Source of the DNA: Mesorhizobium neociceri
Lineage (GTDB): Bacteria; Pseudomonadota; Alphaproteobacteria; Rhizobiales; Rhizobiaceae
DNA: 64,000 nt
Assembly (NCBI RefSeq): GCF_013520985.1
Contig: NZ_JACDTY010000002.1
Location: 558,001-622,000 of the forward strand
Direction of reading: 5' to 3'
Position numbers and translations under genes: made by a program. Shown one piece after another: positions 8,831-18,206 of the stretch (position 1 is the first letter of the stretch; every line of letters begins with the position of its first letter). Under the pieces are notes generated by a model, which made no database searches, was not told the DNA's origin, and worked only from the letters and a program-made list of their open reading frames with translations.

Positions 8831-9696
8831 GCGGCGTCTCCGCCGCCGTCCTTGCGCTGGGGCACGTCTTCGGCAACCAGCGACGTCCCGTCCGTGGTGA
8901 GGATGTAGACGCCGCAATTCCACCGGCTGTTGCCGCCCGGATCGGTCCGGACAGCCTGGTTTGCGTGTTTGTTCAGTTGCAGCAGCATTTCGATCGCGAG
9001 TTTGCGGCTATACGCCTCCAGCGATCTGGCCAGCTCTTCGGACAGCCCGTCATAATGGACGGCGCGCTCGAGGAACGGCGGATCGTCGGCAAGGACGTTT
9101 TCGACAGACGCAGCGGCGTGGTCGCCGAGATTGCGGGCAAAATAGTAGAGCCGGACCTCGCCATCCTCGCGCGGCACCATTGCCCTTTCCAGGAGGACGA
9201 TACGGTCCTTCTCGTCGATCTCAACGAGCTTGCGGTCGAGCCAGTCGTCGAGGACGGCCCTCGGCCGCAAATCGCGCGTCACCGACTCCACCAGCCCGGC
9301 AAAGGAAGCCTCCCCGGCTTCGCTCGCGCGCGGCAAGGGCAACGGCACACCTTTGGCATCGACAAAGGACGAATCGGCAAGCCAGCGCGCGACGATGGCG
9401 CTGGTTCTCGATACGGACTCGGGCACCACGCGTACCGGCGCGCCGGCGCCTCTTAGCCGGCTGACTTCCTTCCTGTGAATGCCTGTCAGCAGGCTGACCC
9501 TGCTGTCCGTCTGCTGCTTGTCGGGCAGGGCGAATTCATGCTCGGTGACATTGACGTAGAGTTGGCGCAGCAGATCGACAAAGGTCGGAAACGTCACCCC
9601 GCACCGGATCGCCAGCCGCACCAGCGGACGAAGCAGCCGGTTCAACGCGCCCTGGACCCCGGTGGCATCCAGATTTTGCCCCCCCGATCTGTTCAT
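8827..9696 (-). CDS. DUF6502 family protein
   Basis: A 289-residue cytoplasmic protein of unknown function. Residues about 20-95 look like a small winged-helix or replication-regulator-like region (VDLLRQLYVNV ... LTGIHRKEVSRL), the typical N-terminus of DUF6502 proteins; the rest is mostly helical. It has no signal peptide. It is the first gene of a two-gene operon with the exported DUF5666-type protein and is divergent from the MucR-type regulator. A DNA- or partner-binding control role for the downstream exported protein is a guess from the fold impression and the coupling. Confidence 0.75.
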   Translation of the reverse strand: MNRSGGQNLDATGVQGALNRLLRPLVRLAIRCGVTFPTFVDLLRQLYVNVTEHEFALPDKQQTDSRVSLLTGIHRKEVSRLRGAGAPVRVVPESVSRTSAIVARWLADSSFVDAKGVPLPLPRASEAGEASFAGLVESVTRDLRPRAVLDDWLDRKLVEIDEKDRIVLLERAMVPREDGEVRLYYFARNLGDHAAASVENVLADDPPFLERAVHYDGLSEELARSLEAYSRKLAIEMLLQLNKHANQAVRTDPGGNSRWNCGVYILTTDGTSLVAEDVPQRKDGGGDAA

Positions 9697-9768
9697 CGCC
9701 CACGTCCTTCACTTGCTGATCACGAAATCGATCGTCCATCCCTCAAAAGACGCTCGCCGAACCTACCG

Positions 9769-9858
9769 TGTGGGAAATGTCTCCACAAGAGTGCGCCAAG
9801 GCCCTTGCCCGAGTTGACGCGTGTGACTTTTTCCCACATGCTCGATTCAACTGTGGGA
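9769..9858. promoter_or_regulatory. Cluster of TGTGGGA boxes in a divergent promoter region
   Basis: TGTGGGA occurs at 9769-9775 and 9852-9858 and its complement TCCCACA at 9832-9838, with CTCCACA at 9781-9787. The last two full boxes form a perfect inverted repeat with a 13-base spacer. They lie between the DUF6502 gene and the MucR-type gene and may bind a regulator, possibly the MucR-type protein itself. No protein evidence. Confidence 0.4.
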
Positions 9859-9901
9859 TCATGACAAGGGGCGCCCTGCAACCACGGCAAAGGAGAGGTA
9901 T

Positions 9902-10033
9902 TTGAAGAAGACGTATGTAAAGCCTGTTCTAGGCAGGCTTGGCAGCAAACCCCAAAGAAACTCAATCTCTGCCGATTCCACTCCTGAAAAAATCCCCCAT
10001 ACGAACCTTGCTGCTGCCGGAGAGATTGTTGCC
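9902..10033 (+). other. In-frame upstream extension resembling a lasso-peptide leader
   Basis: A TTG at 9902 with an excellent ribosome site (AGGAGAGG, 9891-9898) opens 44 codons that run without a stop into the MucR-type gene. The encoded start KKTYVKPVLGRLG has the YxxPxLxxxG pattern of lasso-peptide and related RiPP leader peptides, which is not part of the MucR family. Either the regulator has an unusual N-terminal extension or a RiPP-like leader has become fused to it. No lasso cyclase, protease or carrier gene is nearby. Confidence 0.4.
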
Positions 10034-10441
10034 ATGGCGCAAAAGAATGACCTCGACCCGATTGTGTCCGTCACCGCCGGCGTTGTGTCGGCCTACATTT
10101 CCAACAACTCTCTCCCCGCAGCCGACCTGCCTGGTTTCATTGGTCAGGTTTACAGCTCGCTCAAGCATCTCGCGGATGGGTCCCCTGCCGCCCGAGCTAA
10201 CGAACTCAAGGCGGCTGTTCCGGTCAAGAAATCCATCACACCCGACTTCATCTTCTGCCTCGAGGACGGCAAGCCGTTCAAATCGTTGAAGCGGCATCTC
10301 AGCGTGCACTACGGCCTGACACCGGATCAATATCGAATGAAGTGGAGCCTGCCTCCCGACTATCCGATGACGGCGCCAAACTATTCCACAAGGCGCTCGA
10401 CGCTGGCCAAGTCCATGGGGCTCGGCCAGAAGCCCAGATAG
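10034..10441 (+). CDS. MucR/Ros family zinc-finger transcriptional regulator
   Basis: A 135-residue DNA-binding protein of the Ros/MucR family, which in rhizobia controls exopolysaccharide, motility and symbiosis genes and binds AT-rich DNA as oligomers. Seen: the N-terminal oligomerisation part (TAGVVSAYISNN ... LPGFIGQVYSSL) and the prokaryotic zinc finger CLEDGKPFKSLKRHLSVH followed by YGLTPDQYRMKW. GGAGAG at 10019-10024 sits nine bases before the ATG at 10034, which matches family N-termini. An alternative TTG start at 9902 also has a strong ribosome site and would give 179 residues (see the separate entry). Several MucR paralogues are usual per genome, so no specific symbol is given. Confidence 0.85.
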   Translation: MAQKNDLDPIVSVTAGVVSAYISNNSLPAADLPGFIGQVYSSLKHLADGSPAARANELKAAVPVKKSITPDFIFCLEDGKPFKSLKRHLSVHYGLTPDQYRMKWSLPPDYPMTAPNYSTRRSTLAKSMGLGQKPR

Positions 10442-10486
10442 ATCGGCCAAGATAGCTCGCGCGCGGCATGGCCGGATGCGCCCGCG

Positions 10487-11506
10487 TCAGCGCCAGCCGA
10501 GAGCCGGCGCGACGTGCTTCAGTATCGCCTCGATGACGTGGGCGTTGTACTCGACGCCGAGCTGATTGGGGACGGTCAGAAGCAGCGTGTCGGCCTCGGC
10601 GATTGCTTCGTCCTCCTTCAACTGCTTGATCAGCACATCCGGCTCGGCGGCATAGGTGCGGCCGAAGACGGCGCGCTTCTCCGGTTCGATGTAACCAAAG
10701 TGGTCCTCGCTGTCATTGCCGCCGAAATAGGCACGGTCGCGGTCATCGACCAGCGCGAAGATGCTGCGGCTGACCGACACGCGCGGCTCGCGCGCATGCC
10801 CGGCCTCCTTCCACGCCGCGCGGAAGGCGCGGATCTGTTCGGCCTGCTGGATGTGAAGCGGCTGTCCGCTCTCGTCGAATTTCAGCGTCGAGCTTTGCAG
10901 GTTCATGCCGAGCTTGCCCGCCCATTCGGCAGTGGCGTTCGTGGCGGCGCCCCACCAGATCCTGTCGCGCAGGCCGGCTGAGAACGGTTCGAGGCGCAGC
11001 ATTCCGGGCGGATTGGGAAACATCGGCCGCGGATTGGGCTGCGCAAAGCCTTCGCCGCGCAGCACGTTGAGGAAAACCTCGGCATGGTTGCGCGCCATGT
11101 CGGCATCGCTCTGGCCTTCCTGCGGCACGTAGCCGAAATAGCGCCAGCCGTCGATCACCTGCTCCGGCGAGCCGCGGCTGATGCCGAGCTGCAGCCGGCC
11201 ACCGGCGATCAGGTCGGCAGCACCCGCATCCTCGGCCATATAGAGCGGATTTTCATAGCGCATGTCGATGACGGCGGTGCCGATCTCGATGCGGCTGGTG
11301 CGGGCGCCGACAGCGGCCAGAAGCGGATAGGGCGACGCGAGCTGGCGGGCAAAATGATGGACGCGAAAATACGCGCCGTCCGCACCCAGCTCCTCGGCCG
11401 CTACCGCCAGGTCAATCGACTGCAGAAGCGCGTCGGCAGCCGAGCGCGTCTGCGATTGCGACGAGGGCGACCAATGGCCGAAGGAAAGAAAGCCGATCTT
11501 TTTCAT
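10487..11506 (-). CDS. LLM class flavin-dependent oxidoreductase
   Basis: A 339-residue luciferase-like monooxygenase that would use reduced FMN supplied by a separate reductase. Seen: N-terminal GFLSFGHW, the VHHFA segment where family members bind substrate or flavin, GTAVIDMRYENPLYMAEDAGAADLIAGGRLQLGISRGSPEQV (the long beta-turn region of the fold), and a C-terminal LLLTVPNQLG. The gene diverges from an NADPH-dependent FMN reductase gene 336 bases away, a natural two-component pair. The substrate is unknown; sulfonate- or alkane-type roles are possible. Confidence 0.85.
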   Translation of the reverse strand: MKKIGFLSFGHWSPSSQSQTRSAADALLQSIDLAVAAEELGADGAYFRVHHFARQLASPYPLLAAVGARTSRIEIGTAVIDMRYENPLYMAEDAGAADLIAGGRLQLGISRGSPEQVIDGWRYFGYVPQEGQSDADMARNHAEVFLNVLRGEGFAQPNPRPMFPNPPGMLRLEPFSAGLRDRIWWGAATNATAEWAGKLGMNLQSSTLKFDESGQPLHIQQAEQIRAFRAAWKEAGHAREPRVSVSRSIFALVDDRDRAYFGGNDSEDHFGYIEPEKRAVFGRTYAAEPDVLIKQLKEDEAIAEADTLLLTVPNQLGVEYNAHVIEAILKHVAPALGWR

Positions 11507-11842
11507 ATGCGCGTCCTGTTCTTTGCAGGTCCCTACTTCGTCGCCCGTGCGACTGGGTTCAATCGTATCTCACGCAACGCAGTGTCAATGGCAGCGGTCT
11601 TGACGGTTTCGCGACGATACCCATCAGTGTGCAACGCATCAGGCCATGACCGCCAGCGATGCCATTGTGCGGCCATGCCAGCATCTGCCGCGCCGCGCCT
11701 TTTGGCGCAAATGAACCAACCAGAGGCGATGTGCCGCAAACTCCATTCGCTTCACGGGCCGGTTTTGAAATCTTCTCGCTCATTTAATTTCTACAAAATC
11801 AGTAGGCTTAACGCGGATAGCCAACCGTGCAAGGAGCCCGAA
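11507..11842. promoter_or_regulatory. Divergent promoter region with CTAC-N7-GTAG palindrome
   Basis: The 336-base gap between the monooxygenase and FMN reductase genes has no coding frame I can support. Near the reductase it contains CTAC (11791-11794), seven bases, and GTAG (11802-11805) inside an AT-rich stretch about 40 bases before the start codon, a plausible operator or promoter element for the pair. Confidence 0.4.
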
Positions 11843-12400
11843 ATGTCGAAAAAGCTGGTGGTGGGACTGTCGGGCAACCTGACCCGTCCGTCCAAGACCA
11901 ATGCGTTTGTCAGCCACATCGCCTGCGAGCTGGCGAGCCGTGCCGGCGCGGCTTCGAGCGTTTTCGACATCGAGGATCTCGGCCCATCCTTCCCGCCGGC
12001 CAGGCAGCTTGCCGATCTCGACCCGGCGGCCCGCGCCATTGTCGAGTTGGTGCTCGGCGCCGATGTGCTGGTGGTCGGCTCGCCGACCTTCAAGGGCAGC
12101 TATACCGGGCTTTTCAAGCACTTCTTCGACCTGCTCGACCCATCATCGCTGCGCGGCAAGCCAATCATCCTCGCGGCAACCGGTGGCGGCGAGCGTCATT
12201 CATTGATCGTCGAGCACCAGTTGCGGCCGCTGTTCGGCTTCTTCGAGGCGCAGACCATGCCGACCGCGATCTACGCCTCGGACAAGGATTTCGCCAATGG
12301 CGTGCTGGTGTCCGAAGCCGTCCTGGCGCGGGCCCGACAGGCAGTCGCTGAGGCATGCCGGGTGGCCGGCGCACCCAACAGGGTCGGCCTTGCTGCCTGA
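11843..12400 (+). CDS. NADPH-dependent FMN reductase (SsuE/MsuE-like)
   Basis: A 185-residue flavodoxin-fold reductase that makes free FMNH2 from NAD(P)H. Seen: the phosphate loop GLSGNLTRPSKTN (8-20) and SPTFKGSYTGLFKHFFDLL, which matches the SsuE/MsuE group that feeds two-component sulfonate monooxygenases. AAGGAG at 11831-11836 sets the start. It faces the luciferase-like monooxygenase gene across a shared promoter region, so it probably supplies FMNH2 to that enzyme. The longer frame that starts inside the monooxygenase gene is not real. Confidence 0.88.
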   Translation: MSKKLVVGLSGNLTRPSKTNAFVSHIACELASRAGAASSVFDIEDLGPSFPPARQLADLDPAARAIVELVLGADVLVVGSPTFKGSYTGLFKHFFDLLDPSSLRGKPIILAATGGGERHSLIVEHQLRPLFGFFEAQTMPTAIYASDKDFANGVLVSEAVLARARQAVAEACRVAGAPNRVGLAA

Positions 12401-12420
12401 ACGCGGAATGTCGTCCACGA

Positions 12421-12945
12421 CTACTGCTTGGTGAACGTGCCCGTATAAGTGCGGTCGGCAAGCCCATAGGTGACGGCCAGCGTTCCGTCCGCCTGCATGA
12501 CCGCGCTGACGTCCCCGCCATTGGGAAGCCGCCGCAGTTTCAACGTGTTGCCAAAAATCTTGCCTTCGCCGTCGGCCACGCCCGGTTTGTTGTCGGCGAT
12601 ATCGCCCCAGGCGTAGGTGGCGGTGACATTGCCGCCGCGCGAAATCGTCAGCACGGCAAGCTTGCCGTCATACATCCCATCCAGCTGTCCGCCCCAAATG
12701 CCGGAAAATGCGACATATTTGGCCGGGATGCCCTCGCCTGGGGGCATGACCCGCACTGACGGATCGAGGACAGCCGCACCATCTCCGGCAGAGATCGCGG
12801 CAGGCGCCATCGGCTGGGGTGCCGGCGCTGGCGGCGGGGATGGTGGTTCAGGCGCCGACTGGCAGGCAACAAGCATGAATGCCGCGAAACCGAGCGTCGG
12901 AAAAAGACTGTTTGGTGGAGCCAACCGGATACCAACCTTGTTCAA
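12421..12945 (-). CDS. Outer-membrane-type lipoprotein, small beta-barrel domain
   Basis: A probable lipoprotein. A hydrophobic signal ending in the lipobox LVAC is followed by a Pro/Ala-rich linker (about 25 residues) and a C-terminal domain of about 110 residues rich in short strands (FSGIWGGQLDGMYDGKLAVL ... YGLADRTYTGTF), reminiscent of the Omp19/protease-inhibitor lipoproteins of Rhizobiales. The start is unclear: TTG at 12945 gives a textbook MNKVGIR signal with the cysteine at 28 but no clear ribosome site; ATG at 13014 would add 23 residues. The mature domain is supported by either. Function unknown. Confidence 0.65.
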   Translation of the reverse strand: MNKVGIRLAPPNSLFPTLGFAAFMLVACQSAPEPPSPPPAPAPQPMAPAAISAGDGAAVLDPSVRVMPPGEGIPAKYVAFSGIWGGQLDGMYDGKLAVLTISRGGNVTATYAWGDIADNKPGVADGEGKIFGNTLKLRRLPNGGDVSAVMQADGTLAVTYGLADRTYTGTFTKQ

Positions 12946-13177
12946 AAATTTAACAAAAACAAACAGTTCGCCTATATGTAGGCGATGCTTGGCATATCTA
13001 CCATTTTTGAACATGGTTGCAAAGTTTGAGATTTCGTCGCAACGCAATACGCATGAGGAGGAGCAGCGCAATTTCTCCCTCGCCTTCGCGTGATTGTTCG
13101 GTATCGGACGGACGCTTGAAAGGCCGTGAATTTCTGCCCTAAATCGGGTTGGTCGGAGTTTCAGGGAGGAATTCTCG

Positions 13178-13423
13178 ATGACCAACACTTTTCATACAGT
13201 CACGGTCGAAAAAGCCGCCGAAGCCTATGTCCTCTCCAGAGGCAGGGCCCGGTTTCTCTCCATCGCACAGGCGATCCGCGCCATCCGAACACTGATGCCG
13301 GCATGCAATGCTACCGACCGCGAGTTGGAGGCGTTGCTGGCGGCCGCATCCATCGTTCACGGTGTGCCCGTCGCCTTCGACGCAAAAACAGCCGATGGCG
13401 CAGAACCACGGCTCCATTCGTAG
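13178..13423 (+). CDS. Small uncharacterised protein, copy 1 of a tandem pair
   Basis: An 81-residue soluble protein with a good ribosome site (GGGAGGA about 8 bases upstream). I do not recognise the family. Its centre (AQAIRAIRTLMPACNATDRELEALLAAASIVHG, then AFD) matches the next small protein in order and spacing: A.R....C..TD.EL..L.A..A...G....FD. It is probably a small helical protein. No charged clusters or motif that would show DNA binding or catalysis. Confidence 0.65.
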   Translation: MTNTFHTVTVEKAAEAYVLSRGRARFLSIAQAIRAIRTLMPACNATDRELEALLAAASIVHGVPVAFDAKTADGAEPRLHS

Positions 13424-13431
13424 TGCCGGAA

Positions 13432-13659
13432 ATGCCCGCGCTCGCGCAGACGCCTACCGTATCCGACATTCGCCAGGCGATTGTCCGCTACCTGATCGAC
13501 AATGTCGGCACGCCGACCATTTCGATATCCGAAGTGAACCGCGCCGTGAGGAGCACGTTTTCACTTTGCCAACTCACGGATTGGGAACTTGGCGATCTCA
13601 TCGCGCGAAGTGCGATCGACGCAGGATTTGCGATTGAATTCGACATAGCGGACCTCTGA
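13432..13659 (+). CDS. Small uncharacterised protein, copy 2 of a tandem pair
   Basis: A 75-residue protein starting eight bases after the previous stop, so the two are likely co-translated; only a weak GGA lies before the ATG. It shares the pattern SEVNRAVR....C.LTDWELGDLIA.SAIDAG..IEFD with its neighbour, and is probably a diverged tandem duplicate. The frame is open upstream to 13126 but that part overlaps the first small gene and is not likely used. Function unknown. Confidence 0.6.
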   Translation: MPALAQTPTVSDIRQAIVRYLIDNVGTPTISISEVNRAVRSTFSLCQLTDWELGDLIARSAIDAGFAIEFDIADL

Positions 13660-13714
13660 CTGCGTGCTTTGTCGCCGCAAAACAGAGGCATTAGTCAAAC
13701 CCACTTTGTCTGTT

Positions 13715-14512
13715 CTAGATGAGCCTCGGCACATCCAGTCGATGGACACGTCCCTGGGTCTGGGTTTTCCACGCCGGATAGCGCTCTAACACCAACGGAT
13801 CGTGGCCGGGCACTATATGCGCCCGTGACGTCGCCAGCTGTTCCAACCGCGTATAGCTTCGCAGCGTCTGCGCAACATCGACAGTGATGGAGAACGGCTT
13901 CCGCTGTTCGAAATTCTCGTAGAGATGGGTGGCATCCGAGGCAAGCACCACAAAACCAGAGTCGGTCGCTACGCGCACGCACTGCAAGCCGAGCGAGTGT
14001 CCGCCCGCCCGATGCACGCTGACACCGGGGGCGACTTCGCCATCGCCGTCATGGAACTGCACACGGCCAGAAAAGACGCGGCGGACCATGCCGCAGACAT
14101 GCTCGACGTTGAAGGTGCGCCGCACGAACTCATCGCACATGCATGCGCCGGTTGCGAAAGCCATTTCGGCTTCCTGGAGATGAAAATGCGCCGACGGAAA
14201 ATCGTCAAGCGTTCCCGCATGGTCGAAATGCATATGGGTGATTATCACGCTATCGACTGCGTGCGCTTCAATTCCGATTTGCGCCAATGCTTCTGTCGGC
14301 TTCTGAATAAATTTGCGCCCACGCCCCTCAGCTTCGGCGCGATCCATTCCTGTATCGACGATGATGGTTCGGTTGGAATTGCGGATGACCCATATGAAGT
14401 AGTCGATTGGCTCAATATTGGTGTGATCGTCCGGCAGCATGAAGTTATCAATTCGTGTGCGCTTGTCATGAAAGGCATACTTCACGGCCAGGATTTCATA
14501 TGTCTCGGACAT
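13715..14512 (-). CDS. MBL-fold hydrolase, N-acyl homoserine lactonase-like
   Basis: A 265-residue metallo-beta-lactamase-fold protein. Seen: the zinc motif HMHFDHAG (H93, H95, D97, H98), a later histidine in HRAGGHS, the bridging aspartate in ASDATHLYENFE and a final VPGHDP histidine, the full dinuclear set. The short length and YFIWVIRN/ VDTGMD start match the AttM/AiiB-type lactonases of Rhizobiales that open the ring of acyl-homoserine lactone signals; lactone substrates other than AHLs are possible. GGGGAG precedes the ATG at 14512. The gene stands alone beside a tRNA and its base composition is slightly less GC-rich than the housekeeping genes. Confidence 0.82.
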   Translation of the reverse strand: MSETYEILAVKYAFHDKRTRIDNFMLPDDHTNIEPIDYFIWVIRNSNRTIIVDTGMDRAEAEGRGRKFIQKPTEALAQIGIEAHAVDSVIITHMHFDHAGTLDDFPSAHFHLQEAEMAFATGACMCDEFVRRTFNVEHVCGMVRRVFSGRVQFHDGDGEVAPGVSVHRAGGHSLGLQCVRVATDSGFVVLASDATHLYENFEQRKPFSITVDVAQTLRSYTRLEQLATSRAHIVPGHDPLVLERYPAWKTQTQGRVHRLDVPRLI

Positions 14513-14908
14513 TATTGGCTCCCCACACATCAATAGCCAACATCGAGCGTCACAGAACAGATACAGCTTGTCAAATTGGCGAACCAGCCGACTACATCGG
14601 CCGCGAGGACGGCGGACAAATAGCGTTCCAAGAGCGAAAGCCTGCGACGACTGGCTCCCAATCCACGTCGATCTTCACTCGCTCAATACGGCCACGCCGT
14701 CGGACCTCTCGGTAATCGGAGGACTTAAGGAATATCTTGATTTCGGCCTTACCAACATCGGTTCGAACGGCGTCCGGGACGCGCAATCGAACTCAATACA
14801 CATCACCGCGGAGCTGGACATACCCCCGACAAGGCACGGATTCCTGCATTGTGGTCCACCGCTGTGCACCACATTCGCGAAATAAAGTCTTGAAACCTAG
14901 AGAGTGAC
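14513..14908. other. Intergenic stretch with no recognisable gene
   Basis: About 396 bases between the lactonase-like gene and tRNA-Ala. Short frames of 60-105 codons exist on both strands (for example 14592-14786 on the minus strand), but none has a ribosome site plus a family I recognise. It may hold the promoters of the lactonase gene or decayed sequence next to the tRNA. Confidence 0.4.
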
Positions 14909-14984
<76 letters not shown>

Positions 14985-15157
14985 ACTCCGGCAGTCAGCC
15001 GGCGCCGTTACCGGCGTAGAGGTCCGGCGCGATTTTCAACACCGCGCCGTTTAGTGCAGGCGGCTTCTAACCCCGCCTTCCCTGAATATCAAGCCTGCAA
15101 GAACCGCTTTTTCGAAACAGCGCAAGAAAGCCTGCGGGCGTAGCTGCCCGCGGCCGA

Positions 15158-15550
15158 TCAGACCTCGTCGTCGTCGTCGCCGACGCCGATCATGTCGGCG
15201 ACGTCGTCATCTTCTTCTTCTTCGTCGGCAAGGAAGGTGTCGTCCTCGTCGTCGCCGAGGTCCACATCGTCCTCGTCGTCACCCAGATCGGGAAGGTCGT
15301 CGCCGGCCTTGACGTCTTCGTCGGCCTCTTCAAGCGAGACGACTTCAACGCCTTCTTCTTCCTCGGCGTCTACTTCCTTCTCGGCCACTTCCTCTTCCTC
15401 TTCGATGGCGGCAATCTTGCCTTCCTCAAAGTAGGAACGCGGATATGTCTTGCCCGTATAGGGCGAGACGATCGGGTCCTTGTTCAGGTCGTAGAATTTT
15501 CGGCCCGTCTCAGGGTCGACACGCTTTGTGCCAAGTTCGTTTTTTGCCAC
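15158..15550 (-). CDS. TIGR02300 family acidic protein
   Basis: A 130-residue protein with a conserved N-terminus (AKNELGTKR ... GRKFYDLNKDPIVSPYTGK) that matches the alphaproteobacterial TIGR02300 family, followed by about 80 residues made mostly of Asp and Glu. Family members of this type have been linked by name only; the role is unknown. The GTG at 15550 was taken as start since it is preceded by GACGAGG and matches the MAKxELGTKR family start; the ATG at 15589 would add 13 residues. The gene is divergent from aroA, an arrangement common in rhizobia. Confidence 0.87.
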   Translation of the reverse strand: MAKNELGTKRVDPETGRKFYDLNKDPIVSPYTGKTYPRSYFEEGKIAAIEEEEEVAEKEVDAEEEEGVEVVSLEEADEDVKAGDDLPDLGDDEDDVDLGDDEDDTFLADEEEEDDDVADMIGVGDDDDEV

Positions 15551-15717
15551 GGCAAGCCTCGTCAGTAAAAGAGTGGTCCCCTTAACCACAGTTTACCGCG
15601 CTGTCAAAGCGAAAAGCCGGCGTCACAAAACCAAGTACTGAAAGGCCTCGCGCCAAGTGACGACCATGGGGATGACCATTTGTGCCCGCCGTGATACGAG
15701 ACCGCCGCAACAAATGA

Positions 15718-17115
<1,398 letters not shown>

Positions 17116-17157
17116 AAGGTTGATGGTTTGGAGCCAAACTGGAACGCTGGCGGGACA

Positions 17158-17317
17158 GCGCCCCCCTCTGTCCTGCCGGACATCTCCCCCACACGGGGGG
17201 AGATCAGCTGTCACTGCGGCTTTCGCCAATCGCCAACGTTGCAGAATTGAGCGGAGCGCCAGACCTGCCAATCTCCCCCCTTGTGGGGGAGATGTCCGGC
17301 AGGACAGAGGGGGGCGC
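17158..17317. repeat. Long inverted repeat between aroA and cmk
   Basis: The arm at 17158-17204 (GCGCCCCCCTCTGTCCTGCC... to AGAT) is repeated in reverse complement at 17271-17317, about 47 bases each, with only a few mismatches, around a 66-base loop. Each arm itself holds a small CTCCCCC/GGGGGAG hairpin. This is the layout of RIME-like intergenic mosaic elements of rhizobia. As RNA it would form a very stable hairpin between the two genes. Confidence 0.8.
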
Positions 17318-17355
17318 GAAGGATCGCCACGCCTGCACTTTTCATTGGCCTGCCA

Positions 17356-18000
17356 ATGACCTTCACCATCGCCATCGACGGACCCGCCGGCGCCGGCAAA
17401 GGCACGCTGGCCCGGCGCCTCGCCGACCACTATCGCCTCAACCTGCTCGACACCGGCCTCACCTATCGAGCCGTTGCCCATGCGCTGATCCAGCACGCGC
17501 TGCCGCTCGACAACGTCTCGGCCGCAGAAACCGCCGCCCGGCAGGTCGATCTGGCGAAGCTCGACCGGGCGGTGCTGTCGGCGCATGCGGTTGGCGAAGC
17601 AGCCTCAAAGGTCGCGGTTTATCCTACCGTGCGGCGCATCCTGGTCGAGAAGCAGCGCGACTTCGCCAAAACGCCGCCGGGTGCCGTGCTTGACGGGCGC
17701 GACATCGGCACCGTCGTGTGCCCGGACGCCGACATCAAACTCTATGTGACGGCCAGCGCCGAGGTGCGCGCGCAGCGTCGGCTGGCCGAGATTGAGAGCA
17801 TCGGCGGCTCCGCCAATTTTTCCGAAATCCTCGCCGATATCGTGCGCCGGGACGAGCGCGACATGGGCAGGGCCGACTCGCCGCTGAAGCCCGCCACCGA
17901 CGCACACTTGCTTGATACCTCCGAAATGGCTATAGAGGCCGCGTTTCTGGCGGCCAAAGCGATCATCGACGACGCCTTGGCCAAGAGAGATAAAGTCTGA
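17356..18000 (+). CDS. cmk: (d)CMP kinase
   Basis: A 214-residue cytidylate kinase that phosphorylates CMP and dCMP with ATP in pyrimidine nucleotide supply. Seen: the P-loop GPAGAGKGT (9-17), the [10 protein letters not shown] substrate segment, [10 protein letters not shown] and a lid region with RRDERDMGR. The order aroA-cmk-rpsA is conserved in many alphaproteobacteria. No strong ribosome site is visible; the ATG at 17356 follows directly after the inverted repeat and matches the family start ([12 protein letters not shown]). Confidence 0.95.
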   Translation: MTFTIAIDGPAGAGKGTLARRLADHYRLNLLDTGLTYRAVAHALIQHALPLDNVSAAETAARQVDLAKLDRAVLSAHAVGEAASKVAVYPTVRRILVEKQRDFAKTPPGAVLDGRDIGTVVCPDADIKLYVTASAEVRAQRRLAEIESIGGSANFSEILADIVRRDERDMGRADSPLKPATDAHLLDTSEMAIEAAFLAAKAIIDDALAKRDKV

Positions 18001-18065
18001 TTGAAGGTTTTCCCGCTGCCACCGATTGCCGGAAGCGAAGAAAATACCCATATCGGACACGAACC

Positions 18066-18144
18066 AGCCTGCCAGCATTCTTCATGCGCCGGAATTGCCG
18101 CTTAGGCGGCCCAGGGCTTTTGTAGCCCGGAACGCCGGCAGGCT
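18066..18144 (+). promoter_or_regulatory. Structured leader upstream of rpsA
   Basis: AGCCTGCC at 18066-18073 pairs with GGCAGGCT at 18137-18144 (plus a GC extension on the inner side). Inside are two local hairpins, GCCGC-TTAG-GCGGC and GGGC-TTTTGTA-GCCC. The whole lies about 60 bases before the rpsA start and could be a leader through which ribosomal protein S1 controls its own translation, as is known for S1 in enterobacteria. The homology of the structure is not established. Confidence 0.45.
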
Positions 18145-18206
18145 AACGCAACGCTAACCCACGGCGCCCGTCCCGCTTCCAGATGCGGGGCACTCCAGGA
18201 GAAAAT

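Noticed and set aside
14568..14885. A 105-codon plus-strand frame next to tRNA-Ala
   Set aside because: No ribosome site, no recognisable family, and it overlaps competing frames on the other strand; left as intergenic.
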